From contig NC_092564.1 in assembly GCF_037975245.1 (NCBI RefSeq), positions 28,442,984 through 28,506,983 on the forward strand: a stretch of 64,000 bases of DNA. Direction: 5' to 3'. A model generated the notes under the pieces. It was not told the origin of the DNA. It did no database searches and saw only the letters and a program-made list of their open reading frames with translations. The stretch is from Apostichopus japonicus. Its lineage: Eukaryota > Echinodermata > Holothuroidea > Aspidochirotida > Stichopodidae. A program made the position numbers and the translations under genes. Position 1 is the first letter of the stretch. Each line of letters starts with the position of its first letter. This document shows positions 35,028-48,212 of the stretch, one piece after another.

Positions 35028-35210
35028 TTACATAATTTCAAACATACCTTCGAATTTTTCAATCAATTCTTCCAGGCCCCAGTCTCCTATAACGTCATTT
35101 TCATGCCATTGTAGCTCGTTATCGCACACTGAGTACGTAACGTTTTGTGGCTTGAACGTATATATGGCTGTGGTTACTCTAGTACATTTAGTAACGATAA
35201 ATGTCGACAA
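35028..35210 (-). pseudogene. Possible 5' coding exon of the transposon gene (family not recognised)
   Basis: A minus-strand frame near the right terminus encodes about 60 residues including ELQWHENDVIGDWGLEELIE and KFEGMFEIM. The position at the upstream end of a minus-strand transcription unit and the protein-like composition suggest the start of the element's gene. After the last codons the minus strand reads ATGTTTGAAATTATG|TAAGTGTACG, with no strong donor, so exon limits are uncertain. Confidence 0.35.
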
Positions 35211-35475
35211 ACTGGTACAAGTATTGCTAGGTACGGTAAATGTGTGTTCACGGTACGGTGGTATCGTTTAAACACTTAACTTACACTAAGAATCCAGCTG
35301 ACGGGAGGTTTGACCAATCAGAATGCTCGAACTGAAAGTACACTTCTGCAGGTGTTAAAAAATCCACGCTACATAAATTATGTAACCCTACTCAGGGTCA
35401 GAGTAACCCTTCAGGTGTAGGGTGAACGGTTACACCTGGAAAGTGTTAAAATTCAACACTCCATTTTTTTGCGTG

Positions 35476-37291
35476 TTGGGGAAAAGGGTCAGACAAAATG
35501 GTGATTTTATAATACCTAGCAATATGTTGGTCATAGACCGGTAGGGTGTTCAAGATGACATACTTTAAGGGCTCGGTTACCAAATTGGCGCAATATTTGT
35601 GGACCAATTTTTATTTTTTCATTTTTTTTCATGGTGGCCAGATTGGAATCTTTTGCGGGCAGGATTTGGATGTTATAAAATATTCCTCAGTGAAGATGGT
35701 GGTCAGATGAGAGTCCACCTCTCTCCATTTGGAGTTTCTGCCCATCAAATTCACATTCAGCTGGTTCCACGTGTGCCCTTTGAGCAAAAAATAATAATAT
35801 TAAAAGATTAAAAAAGAGGGGGGCAGTACTTACAATGCAAAGATTAATTTTCGTTAATTTGCGTTATTAAAGGTTGTACAAGTTTAGTCCAAATGACGAG
35901 CAACATTTCAAAAATTTGTTATAGTCAAAAGTTGGTGGGGGGGGGGGGATAAGTCGAATGTTGATACCAAACGTTTCAATCCCGATAATTTCGAGTAATG
36001 ATTAAAAATGTCTTGGTGTCTAGTGTTTCAGATATTTTTCAATACAACCTCTCGATATTTCGACTTATTTCTTCCAACTTATCGATTTTAGTTGTTGGCA
36101 AAAATTCGAGTAAGAGGTAGATCAAACACGTGAGTTAATAGTGAAGACGATCGTTTTAGGTATAAAGTTGAAATTTCTGGGTAAAAGTGAAGGTGCAGAT
36201 GAAACTTGATAAACTTCGAGAAGATAGTAAACTGTTTGGCAATAGATCGAAATTCAGGACATAAAGGCTTTTGCGAATCATTATAGTCGAAATATATATA
36301 TATTTTTTAAAGATATTTGGAGATAAAGTAGTCGAAATGTTCCATGACCCCGTACTCGGACTGAGTGTGGCTTCAGTGTACTCGCACACATACTCGGATC
36401 ATTTCAATAGTGGTACTCTTTCGTGCGGAGAGCCTTGTACTGGTAGTACTCATATCATGGGAAATTATACTTGTACCCGTATAGTATGCCCATCGAAGCC
36501 ACCGTAAAACATCTAGTTTGAAATAAACAAATAGAACTCCACAGTCGAACAATCAGGCTTCAATTTAAGTCGTTTGATCGTATCGTACTAACCTAAAATA
36601 ACGGTTCCCTTTAAGTGACATGAATAAATCGCGATATCTGATATCTCAAAAACGCAAAACAAACTCTGTTAGGCTAGAGTTTTGCCAGATAGTCAGGTTT
36701 TACTCCTACTACAGGCCAACGTGCCGAGACATTAGTAGTATGTAGTGGTGGCAGCAAAGCAATTTACTAACGAAAGACTAAAGTGAAGTTAACATCAACT
36801 TGACCTTATTGGTGTGTTGTGAACTGGTAGGTTTAAACTTTGGTTAAAATCTTCAGCATTATTATCAATTGAACACAAAGACATACCGCAGTGAAATAGC
36901 ATATTTGTCATGAAGGTGTGATCTTCAATCTACCTTTTTTTCTTGAATAAGGTTATATAGTAGCATTAGGAAATTAGGACTGACACAAATGTAAACAAAG
37001 AGGCTTGTGAACAGCAGACATGCTGCGAGGCACGCAGGTTAAATCGGTATACCATGCTATCGATTATTTACCCACCATCACACATGACGCTGGAAGTGAG
37101 TTGTAAAGTAACAATGAGCGTGAAACTTTAATAAGAAATATTAAATAAAAACCAAGATACACATATACATTACTTATGCATACATACATACATACATACA
37201 TCAAAATTGACGGACGGCCGATTTGAACGCATGGTTCAACTCGCACGATTTGCACCAGTATTGTTTTACGATAAGCTTGAGATGAGTAAAG

Positions 37292-37295
<4 letters not shown>
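35476..37295. other. Intergenic, no recognised gene
   Basis: AT-rich sequence with a poly-G run at about 35935-35949. No convincing exons. Confidence 0.6.
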
Positions 37296-37377
<82 letters not shown>

Positions 37378-37488
37378 TCATGATATGTATGGGGTTAAGG
37401 ATTATAAGGGTGAGGGTATAAGGGTTAGGGTTAGATTAAATTTAGTGTGTAACTCAATGTAACTGTCGACCTAAGGTAGGATCCATAG

Positions 37489-37523
<35 letters not shown>
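37296..37523. repeat. (TA)n microsatellites flanking a telomere-like stretch
   Basis: Two (TA)n tracts lie at 37296-37376 (about 40 repeats) and 37490-37523. Between them, 37391-37434 holds GGGGTTAAGG, TATAAGGG, GTGAGGG and finally AGGGTTAGGGTTAG, which is TTAGGG-like. Purely tandem TTAGGG extends only a little over two units. Confidence 0.85.
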
Positions 37524-37527
<4 letters not shown>

Positions 37528-40500
37528 CATATATGTGTGTGTGTATATTGATAAATATCTTAATATGGACTTATTACCTAAAAGAATACAAAAGCGACCC
37601 TGGGGGAAAACTTGGCAACGAATGCGATGAGAATAATGAAAATCTACAGAGAACAAAGGAAAGCAATTCCCGACGTTGGTAACTTGAATGAAGACCGCCC
37701 GTTGCGCAATACCATTGGCTTCTGTGTAACCGAGTCGAAGTTGTACTTTCTGAAGGTCAGGTGCTACGCGTACTCCTTGTCTAAGCTTCTGCACTTGACG
37801 CGCGTCGTTCAATGTCGATGTACTTTTCGGTTTTCTATGTCATTTATCGGCGGCGAAATCTTAGTAAACTATATGTATATATGTACATACAGATATTCAC
37901 ACACTGACAGGGCAGGCAATTCTCCTGGAAGGCGAATTAAATATTTACTTGGGAGCGTGCATGCTGTAGATTACTGGTGCCTCCAAATGGTATCACAGCG
38001 AGCTGCAGCCTATAGCTTTACAATGCAAAACCCGTCACTGCATGGTCTTTTAAAATTAGAAATCTACGTAATGACCCTTGGACTGACAGGGCAAGAAAAT
38101 GATGTGGGTGGCACCGAAGCAAAGATAGAAATATATATAGGGCTATAATATCTGAGGGGATTGTTAACATGACCAAAACAGGGTAAAGGTTAAATTATGA
38201 CCTAACTGCGCGATACTTGGTGTTTTCGGTTTCATTGCTTCCATGCAGATAGTAGGGGGTTGGGCGGGGGGGGGGGCGTCTATAGGGCCAGGTAACGAGA
38301 CGGCATCGCCCTCTTTGTAAACAAACATCCACCACTCGATCGAAATGACCTGTTTACATTATATACATGATTCGTAACAACCTATCTTCGTCTGCAAATT
38401 TCATTCATTTGAATGGCGGTGAATGCGAGGATAATTTTGATAACACCTCCTGAATATAAAACGACATTTGTTAAGAACATCGGAAAAACGTTAAACATAA
38501 GTCTATGTTAAGTCCGGCCTTAACTGCAAGAAAAACAACAATGTGACGGGTAAAACGGTTGAAATCTGGTTTCTGTAGACGCCATATTTTGTTTTTTAAC
38601 CAAAGAGCGTGTGCAGTTAGCTCTATAGGTAAATATATTAAAGCAGCTTGTCGAGTTAAAATTCATCAGTGTTCATAGGTCATAGTAAAATCTTTTACAA
38701 AATAACTCATTTACTTTGTTAAGTGAAATTTCACTCCAAGTAGTGAAGCAAACGTCGAAAATTCTGGAAAAAAAAACACATTTTACCCGGGCTTTATCTA
38801 ACGCATGGGAATATGAAAGTTCAACATGACTGATTCCCAATTATTAAATGAATATATGGATTAAAATTCATCACAAATGTTCAAGTGTCTTAATCGATTT
38901 GTGAAAAAAAATCCATGGAAATTCATGGGAACTGAAAGCCATCCGGTGAATGTTAGAAGAAAAAACCTCGGACAGTTTTAACGTTTTGTTATTGTTCTTT
39001 GCGCAATTACAGTCGCTGTCCGTACTATGCTCTTTATCGTTGCCAAAAAATGTTAGAATCATATTTATTAAACGTGACAATAGTTAGAACTAGAGAAAAA
39101 AATTCAGATGTAAACATGAACGTATATACAACTTAATTTGAAATAGTGTGTATCATTCCTGTTAGATATTTTCCAGCGTTGCTAGTTTTGAGTGTTAGGA
39201 GGGAGGGAGGGGGGGGGGGGGCGTTCTGAAATCACTCTTCTCCACCTTATGTCAACAGGCTTAGGGACTTATTGACGTGTTTTATATCATAACATTTTAT
39301 GTAACATTGTTCGCAAGATTTTTAAGTTTTGGGCCACTGTTGACTCCTACTGAGTGAATCGTATACTTTGATCTCTTGTAACCTCAACGTTTCCTTACAA
39401 ATTGTTTTTTCTAAAGTTATCATTTACAATTTTCGGAGATTAAGGGTATATTTATTGTGTCTCATTACGTGCAGTATGGTTCAGATTAGTATGTAAGTTC
39501 GCATATCAACTTTATGTGGCGTTAGGTATATATAGCAGCAGTCATAGCCTATGTTTTGTTTCTTTTTATTCTTCTGCTCTTCGAATCTTTTAGAGGAGTG
39601 GGAAGTGCAGGAGTCCCGTGACCGCCTCGTGCTTCCCGTGCAGAATCTCTCGTCAAATAAACAGCAAAGTCTCAAGTAGTACCACACACCCACACACACA
39701 CACACAAAGGTAATAACATATAGACCTATGATCGTTTACAGAAGTTGTTGTGCCAACCAAAACCCGTTACATTTGCCATTTTTTTTTTATTTTGCTCGGT
39801 TCTTCTTCTTCTCTGCTTTCTGAAATCAATTCTCAACTTGTATGCTCGTTAATTAAAACTATAAATCAAATCAAAAGGAGGAAAGAAAGTGAGGTTGACA
39901 GAAATGAAGATGTAATGAATGCTAAGCGAGTGTGACCCACAACTGGAAATTCAACGCGATGCACAAACCTACTTCCTTTATTCATGTTCGTATCATTCCT
40001 CAGTGGGTGTTTTATTGTATTTTGTAAACAAATTTAACGAGTTAATTTTTTCCCCTCCCTTCGTGAGTATCCAAACTAGGCCTCTAGTAACGTCTGACAT
40101 TTTCCCCGACTGATGTAAGAGCACGTTTATACGTGTGTATTTCGCCTAAATTTTTCATCAGTATATTAAGGGATTTAAAGACGGATGCATCGATACTATA
40201 TAGTTCATACATATATACTGTACCACTATGCCGAAATCAAGGAACAGTAGTGTCTTGCGATGCGGGTATACACTTCGATCGGCGACAACATTCTGCACTT
40301 AAACCAGAAATGCGGGTACGCAACGGCGCCACAGATTCCATCTTTGTACCAGCATTTAGCAATATAAATTTCCACAATAGCACGTTTTCTGTGTTTCTTC
40401 CAAGCAACTTCGTTAATTATTGCAGAGAGCAATTCAGGGCGTCTTCTCTTTCTTGTTCCTTTGCGAAAACCTTTTTTTAGATATGACAATTTGAGAGAGA

Positions 40501-41680
40501 GAGAAAGAAGAAAAAAAAAGGAAAGATTGTAGACCGACACTAATCAGGCAAATTATTGCATAAATGAACAGTCATGTTAGGCTAACTGTTCATTGAATGC
40601 GTGGAACTACGGAGACATTTAAATATCATGAATAATTCATTAGAGTAATGAAAGTATGTTAACATATTAAAGAAAACGGTGAGTCACTGTATTAACATGT
40701 TAAAAGAGAAGGAAAGGAATTGCTCGAAGTGAGTTATATTATACGGGAAAAATATGTTAATATATTGTTAGTTATATTCTACGGAATTTTGTTAATGTCA
40801 AACGACGACATAACACACGTGATCTAAATTGTAGGTTATACGTCACATAACGGTGACGCACATACAACTCCCGCATAAATGTCTAAGAAACAATTTCAGG
40901 GGAAATGAAATATAAAATATAATCTAGTTAAATCAGTGTGCGTCACACAACAACTTCCATTGGGCCACGTCAAAGTGATATAGGACAACGAAACGTCTAT
41001 AGAAATATTCACGCAATTCTCTTTAATGATGCCTATTTTTAATAGTTGACATCACTGTTCTGTTGTTACGCCGACAGCAAAAACAGTTTAGCCCCTCATG
41101 TGTATATTATCGTTGGTGTCTGTGCGTATATTCTGATAACATGATGTATACAGACGGATAATGCAAATAACCCCATTAAATACGACAAGGATTCTCAGAG
41201 GCAAAAACACATCCGTTGCAGCATACAACCAGCCATATTTAAATTGCATGTATGTATGTATGCATGTGTGCGTGTATGTATGTATGTTGAGCAAAATCTG
41301 GATTTGAAAATAAAGACGTAACGCTGATACGTATACATGAATACTTCTGTTAACAATATTGTACTGTAAAACTTCAATATGCACGTATATTCGTTGTGAA
41401 CCAGCCACTTTATTCATCTCAATGTTGTTGTGTTCATTGTGTGCAACATATGCCGAACCGGTGTTTGATTTTTTTGTTTTTAAATTTCTGGGTTTATTGA
41501 ACAATCGCTAAAACGATGGAAATATTGCCATCTTGCATGCAGATAGACCTATACCTTACCTGAACAAGTGGAGCCTGCCGTTATCGTTTAGGGTCTTTTA
41601 CTCTGTTTAAAAACATATTTGCCGAGTTAAGAAATATTTGTTAAAAGTTTCTAAAAAATGAATTGGTTTAATGCGAGGAA
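37524..41680. other. Intergenic, with one unassigned 178-codon open frame
   Basis: The longest plus-strand frame (37612-38148) is overlapped by a 107-codon frame on the minus strand (37489-37812). Neither shows a known domain, splice sites with good context or a repeated pattern. The rest is AT-rich non-coding DNA with poly-G at about 39209-39221. Confidence 0.45.
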
Positions 41681-41704
41681 ATATATATATATATATATAT
41701 ATAT
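41681..41704. repeat. (AT)12 microsatellite
   Basis: A pure alternating AT tract followed by GTGGTG. Confidence 0.95.
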
Positions 41705-44053
41705 GTGGTGTTAGAGAAGTTTATTACTGTCCATAAAGCTACAAGGTCCGTTTATTGTAAACTGTTCCAATTCAGAGTATATATTCTAAACGGACACTAT
41801 ATACTTCCCGGGTTTTCTATAAATTCCAGTTTCACCAAAAATCGATCTTCTTCAAAAATATTTTTTTGTCGGGGATGGGGGGGGGGGGTGGGGGGGGCAA
41901 GTAGCTGATCGAGGCGTGCGAAGTACCGAAATAGCTTGCTTCAACATTCTTAAATTTTAATATAGAGTTCTTTAATTAACATACACGCGTTCCTCTGTGG
42001 GCGCTAATCTCTGGACACGCGTCCCGTGAATAGAGGTCTTCTGGCTGCAGCAACCCCTGATATGACGGCTAGTGTTACATTTGAGATTTTACAGTTTGAG
42101 GTTATAAGATCTTAAAATATTCAAATGCTACATAGATGATAGGATGGAAAAAGAAGGTAGAGAGATGATAGAATAACAAAAAAGACTATACTAGAGTGTG
42201 TGATTTTTCGGAATCTGTCAGTGTCTATGTTAGTTTTCAAGATATTCGCCCAGAATTGATATCAGACCAGAGGGTATATGTATATTTAATGACTTATAAC
42301 ATATTACAATAAATTATGTGCCAGCAGTCATCCTTTAAGATTCGCACATGCAGGTATGTTTTACAGGAAAGAGACCCTGGATATTTTGATTAATCTAGAT
42401 GCAAATGTTTCTGCTTTGTCGGTTCGACAACAACCAACTCTGGGTTATCTACAGACTCAAAAACATCAACCCGATTACACTGGCGACTAACGTTGACTGT
42501 TTTGAACTCCAACACAAGGATAGAGTATACAAACGACGTAGACTATTTGGACGGACGTGACAGAGAATACAACAAACATCTCAAAGGTGATATACGCCCT
42601 CAGTTTAATTTGGGAGAGTTTCAAGTACCAGTCTGTACGTAACATGTCGACGATTGTAATGTTATTCACTGTTGTTTTCGGCAACATAATGTATAGAGTC
42701 CTATATTATTTTATTAAACAGTGCGTGTAGTAAGTAGTTTTCGTCAGATTAAGTAAAACGAAACACATTGGTCGAACTTCACCAAAGTTTGAAATTAACT
42801 TTCTTTCTCACTATGTGATATAATTTAATATGCTCATGAACATCCCATTTCCCTATTGTTTATGTGATAACTTCAATTTTAATGGTAATAATATCCCATT
42901 CAGTTATTGGGATTTGTCTCTGCTGAAATACTTGTAATTTTTCTCTGTTGTGCCAAAAGACGGTTAACGGACTCTATCACTATGATGTACGACATCACAG
43001 ATTATCAAGCAAGTCACTCATCCAAATACGTTGAATAAATACCGCAGCCATGTTATACGTCAATAATGGAACAAACATATATACGAAGCTAGTATTGAGA
43101 TCAACATGTGCTTCGTTTCACAATCTCTGTATTCTTTGTAGTAAAACAATTTAAGACTTGTTATCCCTCTAAACTCTTGTAGTACAATGTATACGTTATT
43201 TCTGTCTGCTCTTGTAGCAGTAGAAAACTTAATTCAATCAATTTTTAACCTGGACCGGAACGATCCCTTTGGATAGAACCTCATGTACTATTATATCAGT
43301 CAGTCACTCCAGATTAACATTCATAACTCCCTTTTATAATATAAACCCTCCGATTATTGAGCGAGATCCGTCTATAATGCAAAATTGCTCAAGCTTTCAC
43401 CCCCCCCTCCCCAAAAAAAATAAAAATAAATAGAGACCAGTGTCACATCTTTATTTTCTAAATGGTGGACAAATTACGGTAGTAATCTCACGTAGTGTTT
43501 ACTACACCCGGGCACGAGATAAAGTGTTTATTTAGTGCAGTGATAACCTTCATTTTATCATAGCCGTGTATGCACGTATACGTACTCGTGTTGTCTCAAC
43601 AGGAATCGCCAATTGTTTCTAAAATAATACATTTTGAAAATAACTTTGGTGGATCTCATTTGTAATTTTGTTCGGTCTAAAGAAAGGACTAAAAGGTTAC
43701 AGTATTTGTTGAGATGTCCCTTTACATGCACCCCCCCCCCCCTTTTCTTTAATATGCCATTTGGCAGTTCTTGTATTTGAATAACATTTTTTACAGTTAC
43801 CGAATTGCTTGTAATTGTTCTTTAATGAGACCGTAATTGACCTGAAAGGAAACTGAGCTATTCTTGTACTTGGGATAAAAGCCTTGTCTTTGTTGATTAA
43901 GTCTATCTAAAACACACAGAGAGTGGTAGCTGAATTGATATCTATGCGACAGTAAGGAACCACTCACATCGTAATCTGGGGCTCGCAATTCACAAATCAA
44001 ACAAGTCGCCAGTTAAAGGAGCTGCTCGGCCAATTTCATTACGAAAATTATTC

Positions 44054-44055
<2 letters not shown>
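41705..44055. other. Intergenic, no recognised gene
   Basis: AT-rich with poly-G at about 41876-41898 and poly-C at about 43731-43742. Nothing else recognisable. Confidence 0.6.

Positions 44056-44106
<51 letters not shown>
44056..44106. repeat. (TA)25 microsatellite
   Basis: A pure alternating TA tract. Confidence 0.95.
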
Positions 44107-44109
<3 letters not shown>

Positions 44110-46842
44110 GATCTCCAACCAAATATACAGCACCTTTCAAATAGTTTAGATACAAGTATATGCTAACTTGATCTGTTGATACATACGTTTTGAAGAACCG
44201 GTATCATCGTAAACGCCCCTCCCCCCCCCCCCCCTCCAAAAGAAGGTGTTTATTAGTTGGTCACCACCGTAACCCCGATATAACTATAGTCTTCAATTTT
44301 ATATGCAACTTATATGTTTGGTCCAGGAGGTCCGTCTGCTACAAAATATAACAAACTTGTGAGTTGTTAAACCTCTGTTGTAATACATGATGTACTGTAG
44401 AATGTTCATATTATGTTTAATGTATTGAATGCTGCTTTAATTCTACCTTGTTTGTACATCACTGTATAGAGACATCGGTATAACTTGTCATCATCAGGGC
44501 AACATTCATGTTTTAAATGTTACTATTATCTTATCAAGACGTGCTATGAGGGATTCATGCTCTCTGTATATGTAAAATGAAAGAGGTGGATCTTTGCTAC
44601 AAACAAACAAAGGACAGTGCATATAGTATTTTATAATGATGTAGACGATATACTTGGCAATGCTCCTATATAATGCCGTCAGCTGTACCAACCGAGTCTT
44701 GTTTTTGGAAGTAGTAATTTATGCGGGCAAGGTGACCTACAAACCGGCGCCGATATTCAATCGCCTTAAAGCGGTTATTCAGTCGTTAATTCAAAGTGGT
44801 TTAATGACTGGTATACAGCGTTGTGGTACTTACTGTGATGACATGCATGTCGGTACCAAGATATAAATATTCTGAGATACATGTGTACTTATTGACATAA
44901 GTTGAGATAGGTCAAGCCAAACCCAGGACAAGCCAAACTCATGTAATCTATACGACGGTCCTTTTCAGTAAAGTATACTGTGGTCGTAACCACGTACACC
45001 ACTAGACCCACCATGCATCCTACTGAAAGCACCCTTCGATCCTCGAGTTAATATAGGCCCGAGTGACACCACCTCATGCCCGTACCCCCCCCCCCCCACA
45101 CCCCTTTACAGTGCCAAATACTTGAATACATTCCGTTTTGGTAAAATAGTCTTGCTAAGTTTTCTTTTCTTTTATTTTTCTTCTTAATATTTTTACTTTG
45201 ACAAGTGATCGCTTTTACTAATTTCTTCAAAGGATTGAAGAAGTTTGATAAAATGAGTAATGTAATGTATTTATTTATGCAACACAGCGTCCAAGAAACA
45301 GAACTGCATACAGCTGCATTATAATGTGTTGACAATAGTCTTGGCATGCACCTTAATTAAGCAGTTATGATTGTAACAAACCGTACAGCAACATGCAGAT
45401 ATTGTGTGCATGTAAAATACACGGCAAACCAAACTGAAAATGCAACCAAGCCGGATCAAGCAACCCGCATATAGTAGTATGCCACATTCATGCAAAACAT
45501 GACAATCGCGTGGCTTCTCTGGGAATAGACATACATTGTTCATGTATCCGGCATTTCGCATGTAGCACACTGCTATACAAACTCCACTAAACATGGTGTG
45601 ATACGCAGTACAGAGTTATGCTATAGCAATTTAATGCCGATTTACAAATAACCGTTTTGTATACTTAGTACTTCGTATAGAATGTGTGCAAACTGATAAT
45701 TTCAGATCTATACTGTTTTGAAATCTCGCAAAAACCATAAGTTTGAGATTTTTGACGTTTAGCAATGTACATAAGTCTTCAATCCGTAATCCATTCATAT
45801 ACTGACTTGCGGTATAATATTTTCGAAGATTAAAATTTCAAATTTTCAAATTTGAACGGAAAACAAAACCAGTAGGGGTGTATTCCACGTCTCAAATCAT
45901 AAGTTATTGCGTAATCCACTCTTCCAAATGACGTGAATTAATTTCAAAGTTTTACATCTCAACCTGAATAAAAACGTCAAAATTGGTTGTTAGCACATTT
46001 TCAATTTTGTGTAGGTGAGATTTCTCCGAGACTCCCAGCCACCCCCCCCCCCGTCTACATGGGGAATCAGCTTCAACGACCCCAGGGCCACTCCCTGATA
46101 GATAATATGCATTTTATGTCATGTCAACCAGCTTCACCGTACACATGCAAATATTAGCTGACTACATTTTCGGTCTGGAAAAACAAGACACCCTCACATT
46201 TTTGGCGCTATGTTTGGCTGGGATTTTAAAAGATAACGAAAATAGATAAATGGTGTCTCAGACGTTTTATTTTATTTTAAGGAATGACTAGAAGCCACAA
46301 AACTAATTGACACGTAAATTATGTAAAACACGCTTCAGACTGGCATGCATCATTGCGTGAAAAAAGCTATTAACTACAGATTTTATATCAATAATAATAA
46401 TAGTAATAATAATAAAATAGTGTGCAATGGATTAACTATAACGATGATAATTATAATCTCTCGCTGTGATTGACAGAACTGCGATCAAGTGAAAGTTGCT
46501 GTAGTTTCTTTCAGTGTGAATAATAAAGTATAAAACCGAAACGTTTATGTAAATAGCGCCACTACCATTTCACATGCACTGCCGGATTCTCGTATTCACC
46601 TTAGTAAAGTATTATTAACTACATCGATGGCTCAACATAAAAGCGTGGATTCAAGGGTCCGGTAGAAGAAGTTCCGTCGTCACTGACTGAGTATTTCAGC
46701 AATGGCAGGATTGCACTTTTCAAGTTCAAGATCAGACCTATAGAGTACCAGAAGACAGTCTCAATTAATAATGACAACTGTGATGTATGAACTTTCAAAA
46801 AGTACTATTCCCATGCATTAGCAACAAATAATAATTATGACA
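44107..46842. other. Intergenic, no recognised gene
   Basis: AT-rich, with poly-C runs at about 44219-44236, 45085-45098 and 46041-46054. No exon-like frame was recognised. Confidence 0.6.
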
Positions 46843-46926
46843 TCATAGGACAGTGGCGGAGATTTCTTGTCAGAAGTGGGGGGGTTGCAGGCCATTGATG
46901 AAATAAAAAGTCATAACTGCTGGCAA

Positions 46927-47030
46927 ACTATCTAAGTGGAGCGCCACCATAAGTTGGCGCGAAGTGCACAAGATTTTTTTGGCAAATATTGCCTCCCAGA
47001 TTGCAGTAAATGGCACTGCTCAGGCCTTAA
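46927..47030 (+). repeat. Shared internal module, copy 1 (CTATCTAAG...GGAAATGGCACT type)
   Basis: It starts ACTATCTAAGTGGAGCGCCA and continues TTGGCGCGAAG, GGCAAATATTGCCTCCCAG and ATGGCACTGCTCAGGCC. Related modules lie at 47087-47190 and 47708-47808 in the same orientation. Confidence 0.85.
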
Positions 47031-47048
47031 AAAGCTGCATTTAACCAG

Positions 47049-47190
47049 GGGCGTATGCAGGATTTTCTTACCCAGGTGCGCGTATTACTATCTAAGCGGA
47101 GCGCCACCATAGGTTGGCGCGCAGCGTACAAGCAAATTTCTGGTTTTGGTACCCCCAGATCACCGGAAATGGCACTTCTCGGGCTTGAAA
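47049..47190 (+). mobile_element. Partial second hAT-like end with module copy 2
   Basis: CAGGGGCGTATGCAGGATTT at about 47047-47066 looks like a third hAT-type terminus (CAGGGGCG). Copy 2 of the internal module follows at 47087-47190 (ACTATCTAAGCGGAGCGCCA to GGCACTTCTCGGGC). No matching right end was found, so it is either truncated or an ancestral part of the host element. Confidence 0.5.
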
Positions 47191-47654
47191 CTGACCAACC
47201 ATATGCATACTTTTGCCTGAGAACCAAGTTTTTTCCAAATACTTTTTTTCTCATCTATAACCTTGTTGAAGATTGTCACCAGTCACACATCATGTTCGAC
47301 TTCATCACATATCCTGTGGATCATTGCTTTTGTAGGTGATTCTTCATCGCGGCCCACAATATCCGTCAGTCCCACTGTTCAGAATTTGAAAAATCACAAT
47401 TCTCGTGAATAAATTCACTTCAAAACATACCCATAATGTTGTACAAAATATCATCTATGACAACCGATATAGAAAAACCTCCTTCAAACCCTAACAGACG
47501 GGTCAAAATTGCACGAGTATGATGAAGTATGATGAAGAATGTTGGTTAGGGAATTTTCGAAAATTCAGACGGCTACTAAAAAAATTCGTTGAAGGAAATA
47601 AAAATATACCAGATATTTCCGAAACCGAACACTACACACATCGACAGTTTTGAG

Positions 47655-48212
47655 CATGGGCGCAGATCAGTCTTGGATAATGGTGGGGACGCGTGTCTGT
47701 TCTATGACACTATCTAAGCGGAGCGCAACCATGGGTTCGCGCGTAGCGTACAATTTTTTTGGGCAAATATACCTCCCAGATCGCCGGAAATAACACTTCC
47801 CAGACCTAATGATGCTCCTAAACCTCCTTAAGTTTTAGATCTCATGGCTTACAAATTTAGTTTGGAGAAATACATGGGCGTCTGCAGAAAGAAAATCAGG
47901 GGACAAGTAATACAAGTAGACTTTTGTATATACGATGGGTCTGGGCTCCTCTCCCAGAAAACAAATAAAGACTGCCGCAAATGCGATTTCCGTCCTATAT
48001 TTAACAACTGTGGATAAAATACAATAAAATGAGAACTGCTGCATGTCATTTGCACAATGCTGGATCAAACTGCGCCAAAGTTCAATATAGGGGAACTTGA
48101 AATGCAGCTATTGGTCAAGACAAATTGATGGGGACACGGTATATCATGTCCCCACTACTGAAAAAGTTGGTGGGGACGCGTCCCGCTGTCCTCAACAGGA
48201 TCTGCGCCCATG
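47655..48212. mobile_element. Nested 558-bp hAT-like MITE with 8-bp target duplication
   Basis: The left end is CATGGGCGCAGATC and the right end, reverse-complemented, is CATGGGCGCAGATC; both continue to a GGGGACGCGT or GGGACGCGTCC block. Flanks are GTTTTGAG (47647-47654) and GTTTGGAG (48213-48220), 7 of 8 identical. It contains module copy 3 (47708-47808). It lies wholly inside the 46851-48795 element, so it inserted later. The short open frames inside are not protein-like. Confidence 0.82.

Larger units (their letters stand above)
32373..35475. mobile_element. 3.1-kb DNA transposon with terminal inverted repeats, decayed coding region on minus strand
   Basis: The left end begins CACTCAAAAAAATGAAGTG. 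The right end, reverse-complemented, begins CACGCAAAAAAATGGAGTG, and both continue TTAAATTT or TTGAATTT. The CAC-type ends could suggest an EnSpm/CACTA-like element, but no clear target duplication was found (GTT on the left, TTG on the right), so the superfamily is open. Subterminal DNA is full of short AGTGT/ACACT words. Inside are minus-strand open frames (35028-35210, 33830-34105, 33522-33935) that look like exons of an element-encoded protein, with stops between them and a tandemly triplicated segment. I do not recognise a catalytic motif. Confidence 0.7.

Noticed and set aside
32373-35475. Firm call as a CACTA/EnSpm transposon
   Set aside because: The CAC start fits, but the flanking bases do not give a clear 3-bp duplication and no transposase motif is visible, so the superfamily is left open.
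37612-38148. 178-codon open frame as a candidate gene
   Set aside because: No recognisable domain, an overlapping open frame on the other strand, and a location next to (TA)n tracts. Kept only as an unassigned frame.
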